NCBI RefSeq assembly: GCF_029961145.1 | Contig: NZ_JASBRG010000001.1 | Location: 186,001-250,000 of the forward strand | Source: Pinibacter soli | GTDB taxonomy: Bacteria > Bacteroidota > Bacteroidia > Chitinophagales > Chitinophagaceae | Length of the DNA stretch: 64,000 nt | Direction: 5' to 3' | Position numbers and translations under genes: made by a program | Notes under the pieces: generated by a model | Told to the model about the DNA's origin: nothing | What the model saw: the letters and a program-made list of their open reading frames with translations, nothing else | The model's database searches: none | Shown here: piece by piece, positions 51,642 to 60,841 of the stretch | How the letters are laid out: every line of letters starts with the position of its first letter | Numbering within the stretch: the stretch's first letter is position 1

Positions 51642-52496
51642 ATGCAATCTCTAACTGCAACGTCAATAGTTCCAGGCATCGATGTCTTTGAACTACAATT
51701 GGAAAAAATATCATGCGACCCACTTTTTGCCGAAGCTGGCATTTTAAAAAAGTTTCTGAAATACATTGTATTGGAAACGCTGCATGGCCGCTCGAACTGC
51801 CTTAAAGAATATACTATAGCCACCAACGTACTTGGCAAACCGCTGGATTTCAAGCCACAGGAAAATGGCATTGTGCGCATACATGCCGGTCGATTGAGAA
51901 GAGCGCTGGATCACTACTATGAAACCGCGGGACAAAACGATGAGTTGATCATTTCCATACCTAAAGGAAAATACGTTCCTGATTTTTCAATGAGGGATGC
52001 TTTAACTCCGAACGAAGTTTTGCATACTATTATTGATGATACAGCAGCTGAACCGGAAACAGATTCTGCCATTGCAGTAGTGCCTTTGCTATGCGATGAA
52101 GAAAACCCGCTGACAAAACTTTTTATGAACGGCTTTTGCCTTCAGTTAAGCAACAACCTGATGGAAATAAAAGACTTCTATGTTATTTCTTATCAAACGA
52201 TCAAAGGCATGGTAAATGCAGACAAGGACCTTCGCGACTTGCATCGAACGGTTGGATGCTGCTACATTGTATCTGGTTGTGTGCAATTGATAAATCATCA
52301 CCTGAGAGTAACACTTCAACTTTTCATCGCAAAAACGGGACAACAGGTATGGTCAGAAATTTACGAGAGAGTGATGACCAAATCGAATGTTCTGCAAATT
52401 CAGGATGAGATAGTAAAGAAAATAATTCCTTCTATAAGCGAATCACTTTTACACTTTAAAGACAAAGGAGTGATTGCGAAAATGGAAGCGGTATAG
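51642..52496 (+). CDS. TolB-like regulator with a winged-helix-type front
   Basis: 284 residues, no signal peptide. Residues ~15-115 (LFAEAGILKKFLKYIVLETL, LKEYTIATNVLGKP, NGIVRIHAGRLRRALDHYYE, IISIPKGKYVPDF) match a domain found in front of adenylate-cyclase-like and TolB-like regulators, thought to bind DNA. Residues ~140-275 are a TolB N-terminal-like domain (IAVVPLLC, RTVGCCYIVSGCVQLINHHL, RVTLQLFIAKTGQQVWSEIY, QIQDEIVKKI). Usually TPR repeats or a cyclase follow; here nothing does. Probably a cytosolic transcription regulator. A repeat tract begins 8 bp behind its stop. Confidence 0.75.
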   Translation: MQSLTATSIVPGIDVFELQLEKISCDPLFAEAGILKKFLKYIVLETLHGRSNCLKEYTIATNVLGKPLDFKPQENGIVRIHAGRLRRALDHYYETAGQNDELIISIPKGKYVPDFSMRDALTPNEVLHTIIDDTAAEPETDSAIAVVPLLCDEENPLTKLFMNGFCLQLSNNLMEIKDFYVISYQTIKGMVNADKDLRDLHRTVGCCYIVSGCVQLINHHLRVTLQLFIAKTGQQVWSEIYERVMTKSNVLQIQDEIVKKIIPSISESLLHFKDKGVIAKMEAV

Positions 52497-52504
52497 AGAA
52501 TGAT

Positions 52505-52637
52505 TGAATAACTGAGTAACTGAATAACTGAACTTGCAAGTTCATCTTGCTTCAGATTTTCAGCTCCCCGTCTATTCAATGATTCATTAACTTAATCATT
52601 TACTTCTTACTCAACCCTTCAGTTATTCAGTTATTAA
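52505..52637. repeat. Paired AATAACTG-type repeat between converging genes
   Basis: Left arm TGAATAACTGAGTAACTGAA onward (52505-52532). Right arm TTCAGTTATTCAGTTATT (52619-52636). Complementary, period 8-9, loop about 85 bp. The right arm holds the TGA stop codon of the DUF481 gene (52627-52629). Confidence 0.8.
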
Positions 52638-53655
52638 AAGAATACGCTATCCCGAACACAACGCCAAAGTCAAGCGTTCTGCTGCCTGCAACGGGAGGCT
52701 TGGAGTCGAAGTTGTTGTAGAAGCTCAGGGTGAGTTTAAAATCATCAAAAATTTCCCAGCTTAGATCTGTTGACCCATCGTAACGAAAACGGTCCTTCTG
52801 TGTGAGGCTGTAATAAAATGTTTGGCTGGTGAGCAAATTAATTTCAGGTTTGCTGAACCGGAAGAAATTAAATTCAAGTTGTCCGAACAACTCCGCTTGT
52901 GTTCCGGTCCTTACATCTTCTGTACTTTTTTCCTGGTTAAATACCATTCCCAATCTTCCCCACGCATACACACTTTTTCTTGTAAGAAACTTATTTCCTG
53001 CTCCTAAACCTTCCTGGTAACGCCGGCTGAGACCGAGCTCAAGATTGCGCTGATATGCAAGAAAAACCGAAGCGAACCATGTAGGACTAAAGTAATAATT
53101 GTCCTTCATGTAAATATCTTCACGATCACGGCTAAACGATGAGTCTGTAATGGTATAAATGCCGGATGCAGAAAATGTCAGCTCATTCTTTTTCGCGGTA
53201 TAACTGAGCCTGGTATCAAAATTAAAGCGACCCAAATCACTTGATCTTGTAAAGCTATAGCCAACGCTTACGTTGCCCGAAAACCGCTGCAGCACTGTGC
53301 TTTCGTAAGGATATAGCACAGAGATATTTTCGAGCTGCAACTCTGTTGTATCATAACCACGGTTTATAAATATTTTGGTAGCTTCACTATCCGACAAAAT
53401 TTTCCCGTAATAAACTTCACCTTTTATTGACTCGATTCGAAACACACGCGTACGTGCGGAAAGCGTTCTAATTTTGCGAAGCTGTATAGTAATATCATTT
53501 GCATCGTCGGGATCAAATGTCATTACGCCCAGCTTTATTTTTTTTACTTCACCCACAACCATACTGCCGTTTAAAAAATATACAGTATCACGCTGCGCAT
53601 GCAAGTTGTTGCAAGCCACTATGAAAACAAATATGACGAATGCTAATCTTTTCAT
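52627..53655 (-). CDS. DUF481 outer-membrane protein
   Basis: 342 residues from ATG 53655. MKRLAFVIFVFIVACNNLHA could be a normal signal (cut before QRD) or a lipoprotein signal ending VAC. Residues 25-115 form a small beta domain typical of this family (VYFLNGSMVVGEVKKIKLGV, VFRIESIKGEVYYGKI). The last ~210 residues are a DUF481-type barrel (NVSVGYSFTRSSDLGRFNFD ... LDFGVVFGIAYSFNN). The final NN and the stop codon come from the repeat at 52619-52636. Function unknown. Confidence 0.85.
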   Translation of the reverse strand: MKRLAFVIFVFIVACNNLHAQRDTVYFLNGSMVVGEVKKIKLGVMTFDPDDANDITIQLRKIRTLSARTRVFRIESIKGEVYYGKILSDSEATKIFINRGYDTTELQLENISVLYPYESTVLQRFSGNVSVGYSFTRSSDLGRFNFDTRLSYTAKKNELTFSASGIYTITDSSFSRDREDIYMKDNYYFSPTWFASVFLAYQRNLELGLSRRYQEGLGAGNKFLTRKSVYAWGRLGMVFNQEKSTEDVRTGTQAELFGQLEFNFFRFSKPEINLLTSQTFYYSLTQKDRFRYDGSTDLSWEIFDDFKLTLSFYNNFDSKPPVAGSRTLDFGVVFGIAYSFNN

Positions 53656-53891
53656 GTAGACCAACGGAATGCGTCCCTTATATTTTGATCATGAAAATAA
53701 ACTCTATAGAAAAAGCAATAGCGCTTTACCGTAAACAGCTTTGGAATGTAACCGTAAAGTAAAATGCCCGACATTAATTAAACAATCTGCTTCTATTTTT
53801 GGTTTACTCTATATCCCAGGCAAACTCATTAACTGCTCTGCCAGTAATGTATTGCAGTTGAAAACTCATTTCCAACACAAACTGAAATTTT

Positions 53892-55106
53892 ATGAATCCC
53901 TCACACACACATTCGCGACTCCTTTTATTATTTACAACTTTGCTACTCATTTGTTGCAGACTGTCTGCACAGGACGAAAAGCAAAAAAGCATGGAGATCT
54001 ATGGCGCCATTATGACTGATGCAGGTTATAATTTTAACCAGATCCAGCCTGATTGGTATGATGTGATCCGTACAACGAAATTACCTTCTTACAAAAATCA
54101 ATATGGCACTAACGGTAATGTTTATTTTTCTGTAAGGCAGACAAGACTTGGCTTTAAAAACTATTTCCCTACTGCATTGGGTGAATTGAAAACTACGTTT
54201 GAGTTTGAAATGTTTGGTACCGGCGTCGATGCGGGACAAACAACATTGAGGTTGCGCCACGCATATGCAGAGTTGGGAAAATTTGGAGTTGGTCAATACT
54301 GGAGTCCGTTTATGGATATAGACATATTTCCCAATACCTTGGAATACTGGGGACCAGTGGGAATGCCATTGTTCAGAAACATACAGATCCGTTATATGCC
54401 CATACAGGGAGATGACAAACTCACGTTCGCACTCGAAAGACCAGGCGCCAGTGCTGATCAGGGCCAGTACGCAGGCCGTGTAGAGTTGCAAGGCGTTAAC
54501 CCAAGATTTCCGGTGCCCGATTTTTCTGCAGAATATCGAAAGGCATTCAAATGGGGGTACGTAGAGCTGGCGGGCATTCTGCGTTACATCAAATGGGAGG
54601 ACCAGAATAATGATCAATATAATCTTAGTGGCGATGCTGTTGGCTGGGGACTTAATCTTACTTCAAATATTAAAGCGGGTAAGAACACAACTTTCCGCCT
54701 TGGAGTTGTTTACGGCGAAGGAATTGAAAACTATATGAACGATGCCCCGGTAGATATTGGCATCAAAAACAATCTCAGCAATCCCGTTACTCCTGTCTTG
54801 GGAAAAGCTCTTCCTGTTTTTGGTGTTACAGCGTTTGTTGATCACAACTGGAACGAAAAATTCAGCTCTTCTCTTGGCTATTCATCTGAAGACATCACCA
54901 ACTCCGATGCGCAAGGCCCTAGTGAATTTCATATGGGACAATACGCAATAGGTAACCTCCTCTGGTATCCCGCAAAAAATGTAATGGCAGGAGTAGAACT
55001 GCAATGGGGCCGCAGGGAAAATAATTCAGACGGATTTTCGAGTACTATAACCAAGCTGCAGTTTTCATTTAAATACAATTTCTCCCAGGCATTTTACAGG
55101 AAGTAA
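53892..55106 (+). CDS. DcaP-like outer-membrane porin
   Basis: 404 residues with signal peptide (cut after RLSA). The start MEIYGAIMTDAGYNFNQIQP and strands such as VYFSVRQTRLGFKNYFPTAL, LRLRHAYAELGKFGVGQYWS and FMDIDIFPNTLEYWGP follow the DcaP trimeric porin family. DcaP porins take up organic acids and similar small molecules; the solute here is unknown. The barrel ends LQFSFKYNFSQAFYRK, not the classic terminal F. It is followed 80 bp later by a periplasmic glutaminase and then another porin. This suggests amino-acid-related uptake. Confidence 0.85.
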   Translation: MNPSHTHSRLLLLFTTLLLICCRLSAQDEKQKSMEIYGAIMTDAGYNFNQIQPDWYDVIRTTKLPSYKNQYGTNGNVYFSVRQTRLGFKNYFPTALGELKTTFEFEMFGTGVDAGQTTLRLRHAYAELGKFGVGQYWSPFMDIDIFPNTLEYWGPVGMPLFRNIQIRYMPIQGDDKLTFALERPGASADQGQYAGRVELQGVNPRFPVPDFSAEYRKAFKWGYVELAGILRYIKWEDQNNDQYNLSGDAVGWGLNLTSNIKAGKNTTFRLGVVYGEGIENYMNDAPVDIGIKNNLSNPVTPVLGKALPVFGVTAFVDHNWNEKFSSSLGYSSEDITNSDAQGPSEFHMGQYAIGNLLWYPAKNVMAGVELQWGRRENNSDGFSSTITKLQFSFKYNFSQAFYRK

Positions 55107-55185
55107 GCGGTGAGTTTTAGGTAATAAGTTTTAAGTATGTGCGTGTTCAAATAAAATAAAAACCTCTCAATCAAATTATATTACA

Positions 55186-56223
55186 ATGAAAAAATCATAT
55201 CGTATTTGCAAAGTTGCCTTCTTCTTTCTGTTGACAATAATTGCAGGCAACACCATCGGTTTTGCGCAAACAAAAACAGATCTTTCAAAAGCAAACATAG
55301 AGCGTTTGCTTAATGAAGCTTACACCAAATTCAAAGATGTAAAGGAAGGCAAGAATGCAGACTACATCAAGGAATTGGCAAATGTTGATCCTAATATTTT
55401 CGGCATCGCATTGGTTACCACAGATGGCACTGTGTACACGAAGGGTGATATCTCTTCTATGGTTTCTATACAAAGTGTGTCGAAAGTTTTCGTAATGGCT
55501 CAGGTACTTGAAGAACTGGGCCCGCAAGCCGTTCAGGATAAAATAGGCGTAGATGCAACTGGCATGCGCTTCAATTCAATTGTTGCTGTTGAATTGCAAA
55601 AAGGGAAAGAGATCAACCCGATGGTAAACCCCGGAGCTATAGCGGCAACAAGCCTTGTAGCCGGTGCCGACTCTGCAGCAAAATGGAAAAGCATTCTTCA
55701 AAAACAAAGCGATTTCGCAGGACGTCAGTTAACGGTTAATCAACCTGTTTATATAAGCGAAGCAGGAGACAATCTTCGCAACCAGGCAATAGCGCATTTG
55801 CTGCTTGCATATGGACGCATGTACTTTGACCCTGTACAGTCAACAGATATTTATACAAAACAATGCGCTATCAATGTAAATGCAAAGGACCTTGCCACAA
55901 TGGCGGCAACGCTTGCAAACGGCGGCATTAATCCTGTTACAAAGAAAAAAGTTGTTACGCCGCAAACGGTGCAATACACATTACCGGTAATGGCTACAGC
56001 GGGGTTGTACGATGATTCCGGTATTTGGTATTACAACTCGGGACTGCCGGCCAAAAGTGGTGTTGGTGGTGGTTTACTCGCTGTTTGCCCAGGCAAATTC
56101 GGTATTGCAGTTGTATCTCCCCCACTTGACGCAGCAGGCAATAGCGTGAAGGCGCAAAAAGTGATCAAATATGTAGTGGACCAACTGAAGGTTGATCCGT
56201 TTTTGATCGAACCAAAGAAGTAA
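55186..56223 (+). CDS. glsA: Exported glutaminase
   Basis: 345 residues; the first 28 (ending IGFAQ) are a signal peptide, so it acts outside the cytosol. Glutaminase turns glutamine into glutamate and ammonia with a serine-lysine pair. SIQSVSKVFVMA gives Ser97 and Lys100 of the SxxK motif. Family marks MRFNSIVAVE, NPMVNPGAIAATSLV, NQAIAHLLLAYGRMY and the C-terminal AKSGVGGGLLAVCPGKFGIA are all present. The common KEPSGxxFNS reads KIGVDATGMRFNS here, a variation. A low-complexity repeat begins at its stop codon. Confidence 0.94.
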   Translation: MKKSYRICKVAFFFLLTIIAGNTIGFAQTKTDLSKANIERLLNEAYTKFKDVKEGKNADYIKELANVDPNIFGIALVTTDGTVYTKGDISSMVSIQSVSKVFVMAQVLEELGPQAVQDKIGVDATGMRFNSIVAVELQKGKEINPMVNPGAIAATSLVAGADSAAKWKSILQKQSDFAGRQLTVNQPVYISEAGDNLRNQAIAHLLLAYGRMYFDPVQSTDIYTKQCAINVNAKDLATMAATLANGGINPVTKKKVVTPQTVQYTLPVMATAGLYDDSGIWYYNSGLPAKSGVGGGLLAVCPGKFGIAVVSPPLDAAGNSVKAQKVIKYVVDQLKVDPFLIEPKK

Positions 56224-56335
56224 TTAATGATTAACAATTAATAGGGCGGCAGTCTCTACATTATTCGGACACACAATAGTTGATAAAAGACGATAAACGA
56301 TACCTTATTAATTCTTAATTATTAATTATTAATAG
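56221..56335. repeat. Paired TTAATTA-type repeat between glsA and the 56362 gene
   Basis: Left arm TAATTAATGATTAACAATTA (56221-56242), containing the glsA TAA. Right arm TTATTAATTCTTAATTATTA and more units (56305-56333). Partly complementary, loop about 62 bp. Confidence 0.7.
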
Positions 56336-56361
56336 GCCCTCGTCAATCATCCAAACAATGC

Positions 56362-57723
56362 ATGAACATGACTATAAAACGTGCTCTTATAAAAGCGTTT
56401 CTTATCCTGGCAATATCCTTATTGGGCTTGTCTACTCATTTGTTTGCACAAAACGACACACCTGTGCTTGACAGTCAATTGAACGGAACTTTCCAAATTA
56501 AGCGGGGACCAGTCATCAATGATACCGCGTACAAAAATTACGCAAGTGGTGAATTTACACCGGGACGTGGTTTTGATTTGGTGAGAACAAAATTCGGAGC
56601 GCTTAACATTAGTATTTATGCGATGGCCCGTTACCTGAATCAAATGCCGGGCACACAAACATGGCAGGACCATTTAGGAAAGTCGCATGATTTCACAGGT
56701 CGAAACGATTTCTACTGGCACCGTAGCATGATCTGGTTTTCAGGTTGGGTGGGCACACCGAAGTTTACTTATGCAGCCACAGTGTGGACAGTGTTTACCA
56801 CACAACAAACACTTATCTATGGTAACATGCAGTACAGGGTGAACAGCCATCTTCGCTTCGGCTTAGGTGTTGGCCCCAATCTTTCAGTTCGTTCCATGCA
56901 GGGGAGCTTTCCTTTCTATTCATCAACGGATAGAACCATGGGGGAAGACGCATTACGAGGAGGTTTTACGCATGGCTTCTGGATCACAGGAGAAGTTGTT
57001 CCGAAACTTTATTACACCGTAATGTTTGGCAATAACCTGAGCACACTTGGCATTCAGGCTTCCAAACTTACACGAAACCTTGCAAAAAGTGCATCAATCT
57101 GGTGGATGCCTACAACAGGCGAATTTGGCCCACGTGGAGGAATCGGCGATTTTGAAAATCACGAAGAAGTCGCCACTCGTTTCGGAGCATCTTATGTAAA
57201 TAGCCGGGAAGACAGATTTAACAATATAGGCACACCTTCTCCGGACAATACACAAATAAGAATGACCGACGGGGTGTTGTTTTTTGAAACAGGGGCCTTG
57301 GCTGAAGGTGTAACTGTAGACAACGCAACGTACAATATGTTTTCTATTGACGCAGGTGTTAAGTACCGTGGCTTCAACCTTCAGGCAGAATTTTACGGAA
57401 GAAAACTTTCAAAATTCGCTGCAGACGGTCCGCTACCACTTAGCGAACTAAATGATTTTGGCTACAGCCTGCAGGTAAACAAAATGATCATTCCACAGAA
57501 ATTGATGCTGTATGGAGCGCACTCCTACTTCTTTGATGAATTCAAAAGACATCCATGGGAAGCTGGTGGAGGCATCAATTTATATCCTTTCAAAAATCGC
57601 AGCTGGCGCCTTAACGGACAAGTGATGTATGTATATAAAACAGCTGCCGGTGGTACGTTTGGATTGTATACTGCCGGGCAAACAGGCACTACCATTACGT
57701 TTGGAAGTGATATTCTTTTGTAG
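56362..57723 (+). CDS. Outer-membrane porin, OprO/P-like
   Basis: 453 residues; the second ATG at 56368 is an equal start choice. Signal peptide ends LFAQ. The mature part is one long barrel: FTPGRGFDLVRTKFGALNIS, IYAMARYLNQMPGTQTW, NDFYWHRSMIWFSGWVGTPK, FNLQAEFYGRKLSKF. The ending TTITFGSDILL carries the usual barrel signal. The layout fits phosphate-selective-porin-type channels, though the lysine ladder of true phosphate porins cannot be judged here. A neighbour of glutaminase and another porin. REP-like elements start about 34 bp behind its stop codon. Confidence 0.78.
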   Translation: MNMTIKRALIKAFLILAISLLGLSTHLFAQNDTPVLDSQLNGTFQIKRGPVINDTAYKNYASGEFTPGRGFDLVRTKFGALNISIYAMARYLNQMPGTQTWQDHLGKSHDFTGRNDFYWHRSMIWFSGWVGTPKFTYAATVWTVFTTQQTLIYGNMQYRVNSHLRFGLGVGPNLSVRSMQGSFPFYSSTDRTMGEDALRGGFTHGFWITGEVVPKLYYTVMFGNNLSTLGIQASKLTRNLAKSASIWWMPTTGEFGPRGGIGDFENHEEVATRFGASYVNSREDRFNNIGTPSPDNTQIRMTDGVLFFETGALAEGVTVDNATYNMFSIDAGVKYRGFNLQAEFYGRKLSKFAADGPLPLSELNDFGYSLQVNKMIIPQKLMLYGAHSYFFDEFKRHPWEAGGGINLYPFKNRSWRLNGQVMYVYKTAAGGTFGLYTAGQTGTTITFGSDILL

Positions 57724-57756
57724 TGAAACAACCAGAGGCTGATAGATACATTTGCG

Positions 57757-57946
57757 GCTCGCATCGTCATTGCGAGCCACAGCACGTAATGAATCGATGA
57801 ATATTAAAAACAAGATTCCGGTAAAAGCAGGCGTGGCGAAGCAATCTCCGCCCGAGTTCTTGGGAGATTGCTTCGCCCACTCGCTGATTTTTGACTTTGC
57901 TTTAATGAATACAGACATACAATTTCCGCATGGGCTCGCAATGACG
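57757..57946. repeat. REP-like element CGTCATTGCGAG with inner GAAGCAATCTCC hairpin
   Basis: CGTCATTGCGAGCC (57765-57778) pairs with GGCTCGCAATGACG (57933-57946). Between them GGCGAAGCAATCTCC (57835-57849) pairs perfectly with its complement at 57863-57877. The same wording is a well-known dispersed repeat in many genomes. It extends the next reading frame falsely upstream. Confidence 0.85.
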
Positions 57947-58000
57947 GTGCCGACACATTGGATGGAAGTTAAGAACCCATTTCAACTCAAAAACTATTTT

Positions 58001-59161
58001 ATGAAATTTGCACCTTCCTTTTATCTAAAAAACATACACATCCGTTGCGCCATGTTTTTGTTGTTTTCGTTGACTACTACACACATCTATGCACAACCGA
58101 AAAAACAAATTTCGGCTGACACAGCTTTGTTTTTCGACTCGCACTTTCATTTAACGAATTATGTGCAGGAAGGCATCAGCATACAAAAGTTTCTTTCGAT
58201 CATGGGAACAACAACAGGCAGGTCCACACTGTTTGGCATTCCATTGCAACAACAATGGTCGTATTCAAACACCGGCGATTTTGCTCCGACATATTATCTC
58301 GCCAGCGACGCGCCGTTGTACTATTATTCATTTACCGATGCATATATCGCAATGACCTATCGCTCTTTATCTGCCAAAGATCAAAAGCGCTTTGACCCCA
58401 TGATAACGGGTTTTAATCCTGCAGACATGTATGCGGCGGACCACATCAAACGTGTGTTGTTATTGTTTCCCGGCGTGTTCAGCGGCATTGGAGAATTCTC
58501 TATTCATAAAGAATTTGTGTCGTCAAAAATTGCGGGCGAAGTAGCATCACTCACCAATCCCGCACTGGATCGCATCCTCGACTTCTGTGCAGAATCTGGT
58601 TTACTCTCCATTCTTCACAATGATATTGATATGCCTTTCCCAAAGTCCGGACAGGATCCTTATCTTATCAAACAGATTGTAGATCTTTTTCGCAAGCACA
58701 AAAACACAAAGATCATTTGGGCACACTGCGGATTAGGAAGAATCGTACGTCCTGTTGAAGAACAGATTTCTTTCCTGGATAAATTTTTGGCGGACCCAAC
58801 GCTTAGTCATGTTTGCTTTGATATTTCCTGGAGTGAAGTAGCAAAATATATTGTAAGAACTCCGGCAACCATTAAAGCGACCGCTACACTTATTAATAAA
58901 TATCCTGACCGCTTTTTGTTTGGCACTGATGAAGTAGCTCCGCCTGATGCAGAAAAATACCAGGCTGTGTATCGAAGCTATCAGCCTTTGCTTGCGCAGC
59001 TAAGTGCTGAGGCCAGGTATAAATTATTGAAAGGAAACTATACACGTCTGTTTGATGAGGCCCGCGTGTCAGTACGTGCGTGGGAAAAGGCCCACCAGAA
59101 TGATAGTACGGTGACTGTACCAATATCAACAACTAGTTCGGGAACGGGTAATCAGGATTGA
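58001..59161 (+). CDS. Secreted amidohydrolase-fold protein
   Basis: 386 residues from ATG 58001 (MKFAPSFYLKNIHIR). The frame is open back to 57752, but those 83 residues are repeat translated. A signal peptide (cut near IYAQ) leads to a TIM-barrel hydrolase of the amidohydrolase_2 type. It has the HxH pair in FFDSHFHLTNY, further ligands in GLLSILHNDIDMPF and IIWAHCGLGRIVRP, and the aspartate in FLFGTDEVAPPDAE. Such enzymes are decarboxylases or lactonases; this one is larger than usual and exported. The substrate is unknown. Confidence 0.82.
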   Translation: MKFAPSFYLKNIHIRCAMFLLFSLTTTHIYAQPKKQISADTALFFDSHFHLTNYVQEGISIQKFLSIMGTTTGRSTLFGIPLQQQWSYSNTGDFAPTYYLASDAPLYYYSFTDAYIAMTYRSLSAKDQKRFDPMITGFNPADMYAADHIKRVLLLFPGVFSGIGEFSIHKEFVSSKIAGEVASLTNPALDRILDFCAESGLLSILHNDIDMPFPKSGQDPYLIKQIVDLFRKHKNTKIIWAHCGLGRIVRPVEEQISFLDKFLADPTLSHVCFDISWSEVAKYIVRTPATIKATATLINKYPDRFLFGTDEVAPPDAEKYQAVYRSYQPLLAQLSAEARYKLLKGNYTRLFDEARVSVRAWEKAHQNDSTVTVPISTTSSGTGNQD

Positions 59162-59174
59162 TGTAAAGCATATC

Positions 59175-59270
59175 GCTTGTCATCCCCACGAAGGAGGGAT
59201 CTGGAATTTACACTTGCGAGCAATTCGCATAAATAAGCACCAAGATCCCTCGTTCCTCGGGATGACAAGC
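59175..59270. repeat. REP-like element GTCATCCC...GGGATGAC
   Basis: GCTTGTCATCCCCACGAAGG and AGGGATCT (59175-59202) pair with AGATCCCTCGTTCCTCGGG and ATGACAAGC (59243-59270) with few mismatches; loop about 40 bases. A widespread bacterial repeat type. It starts 14 bp behind the amidohydrolase stop codon. Confidence 0.82.
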
Positions 59271-59383
59271 AACTTTCTTTATTCTTTCTAAGCAGGCTAA
59301 CTAAACGACATTGGATTAGATATTTGAAAATGATAGCTAAACACATTGATAAAAGTGTGTGTTAATTAAAAAAATTCTACCGC

Positions 59384-60523
59384 ATGAATAACAGCAAAAG
59401 GCCTATGCGATTTTTTGCTGGAACATTGTTACTGTTAAGCTCGGTTAATGTATCGGGTCAGGATAGTACTATAGTAAAAAAAGACAGCAGCAAATTTGAT
59501 AAGTTTAATGCCAAGGCAGAGAAACTTTTCAAGATTATTCCTGTCCCTATATTTTCTTACTCAAGTGACGCGGGCAATATTTTTGGCCTGGCAAAATTCA
59601 ATGTATTAAATCTCTCAAAGAAAGACACCATTTCAAAGCCTTCAAAATTATCTGAGGTGATGACCTTCTCTACTAAAGGAAGGATCAACATTTCAGTTGC
59701 AACAGAACTGGTTTTCAAGGAAAATAAATACATCGTTATTTCCTATGTCAACTATAAGAAACAACCGGAATATCTTTTTGGAATTGGCAATGATGTTACA
59801 AGAGAAACCCAGGAGCAGGTACAATATGAAAGATTTAAATTTTCGGCGACAACACTTAGAAGAATTGCCAAAGATTTTTATGTGGGCATTCCTTTCAATA
59901 TTTCCAGCTACTTTAATATTCGTCCGGATAGCGCAAGCTTCCTGATAAAAGACAGTGTAAGTGGTGTGCAGGGAGGCTTTACAGCCGGCATTGGCTTGGA
60001 TGCGGCTTATGACACAAGGGACAATCGCTACAATCCACACAAAGGCGCATACATTATAGGGGTATATCTATATCAGCCGGATTTTATGAGCTCTTATGTA
60101 TATGGCAAAATGACGCTGGATGCAAGAAAATATTTCAGTCCATGGTTAAAGCACGTTATAGCGGTACAGGCCACTACAACGTACTGTACTGGTGACGTTC
60201 CGTTTTATGAATTGGCGTTGCTTGGTGGCGACAACCAAATGCGCGGTTATTACCAGGGTGCCTTTCGCGATAAAGTGTTGCTCGATGGACAGATTGAATA
60301 TCGTATGCCGGTTTGGAACATATTTGGCATTACGGGCTGGATAGGTACAGGACGCGTGGCAGACAAATACGAGAACCTTGCGCTTAGAGGTTTTAAACTT
60401 TCTTATGGTGGTGGCCTTCGTATCAGAGTAGATTCCAAACACGATACCAATATGCGTTTTGATATGGGATTTGGACCTGGTGGAATCAGCGGGTTCTATA
60501 TCAATTTTGCGGAAGCTTTCTAA
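59384..60523 (+). CDS. Omp85-type outer-membrane barrel without POTRA domains
   Basis: 379 residues; the signal peptide ends VSGQ. A short linker (~45 residues) leads straight into a surface-antigen barrel. TAGIGLDAAYDTRDNRYNPH is typical of the family's first strands, and GGDNQMRGYYQGAFRDKVLL carries the conserved RGY/RGF motif of loop 6. The chain ends GGISGFYINFAEAF with the terminal aromatic. BamA and TamA insert barrels using N-terminal POTRA domains; these are absent here, so it belongs to the short Omp85-like group of unknown role. Confidence 0.86.
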   Translation: MNNSKRPMRFFAGTLLLLSSVNVSGQDSTIVKKDSSKFDKFNAKAEKLFKIIPVPIFSYSSDAGNIFGLAKFNVLNLSKKDTISKPSKLSEVMTFSTKGRINISVATELVFKENKYIVISYVNYKKQPEYLFGIGNDVTRETQEQVQYERFKFSATTLRRIAKDFYVGIPFNISSYFNIRPDSASFLIKDSVSGVQGGFTAGIGLDAAYDTRDNRYNPHKGAYIIGVYLYQPDFMSSYVYGKMTLDARKYFSPWLKHVIAVQATTTYCTGDVPFYELALLGGDNQMRGYYQGAFRDKVLLDGQIEYRMPVWNIFGITGWIGTGRVADKYENLALRGFKLSYGGGLRIRVDSKHDTNMRFDMGFGPGGISGFYINFAEAF

Positions 60524-60533
60524 TGCCATCCAT

Positions 60534-60800
60534 TTTACCACTGAGGCACTAAGGGCACTAAGCTTCACTAAGGGGTCGCCGATAAAGGACGATGTTACAA
60601 ATAAATTTAGGACCTTTCGTAGAGACGCATTGCATGCGTCTCTTTTACATTATCGGGCTGTTACACACTTCTTCACAACATCAAAATTAAAAAAGACGCA
60701 TTCAATGCGTCTCTACTATCTTGCGTTATTCGTTACAATCTTTTAAGTGTTTCCAAATACTTTTGCACTCCTTAGTGAAACTTAGTGCCTCAGTGGTAAA
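60534..60800. repeat. Nested inverted repeats: CACTAAG outer arms, GAGACGCAT inner arms
   Basis: Outer arms TTTACCACTGAGGCACTAAG onward (60534-60574) and its complement CTCCTTAGTGAAACTTAGTG onward (60768-60800). Inner palindromes GAGACGCAT/ATGCGTCTC (60622-60642) and AGACGCATT/AATGCGTCT (60694-60712) can also pair with each other. It fills the gap between two converging genes and shows one element type inserted in another. Confidence 0.82.
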
Positions 60801-60841
60801 TTTTTTAACTCGCACACTAAAGACTGTCGTACACCGCACAC

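Noticed and set aside
57752-58000. 83-residue extension of the amidohydrolase
   Set aside because: It is the translation of the REP-like element at 57757-57946 and precedes a normal signal peptide.
60459-60746. 95-codon frame behind the Omp85 gene
   Set aside because: It overlaps the end of that gene in another frame and then reads through nested repeats.
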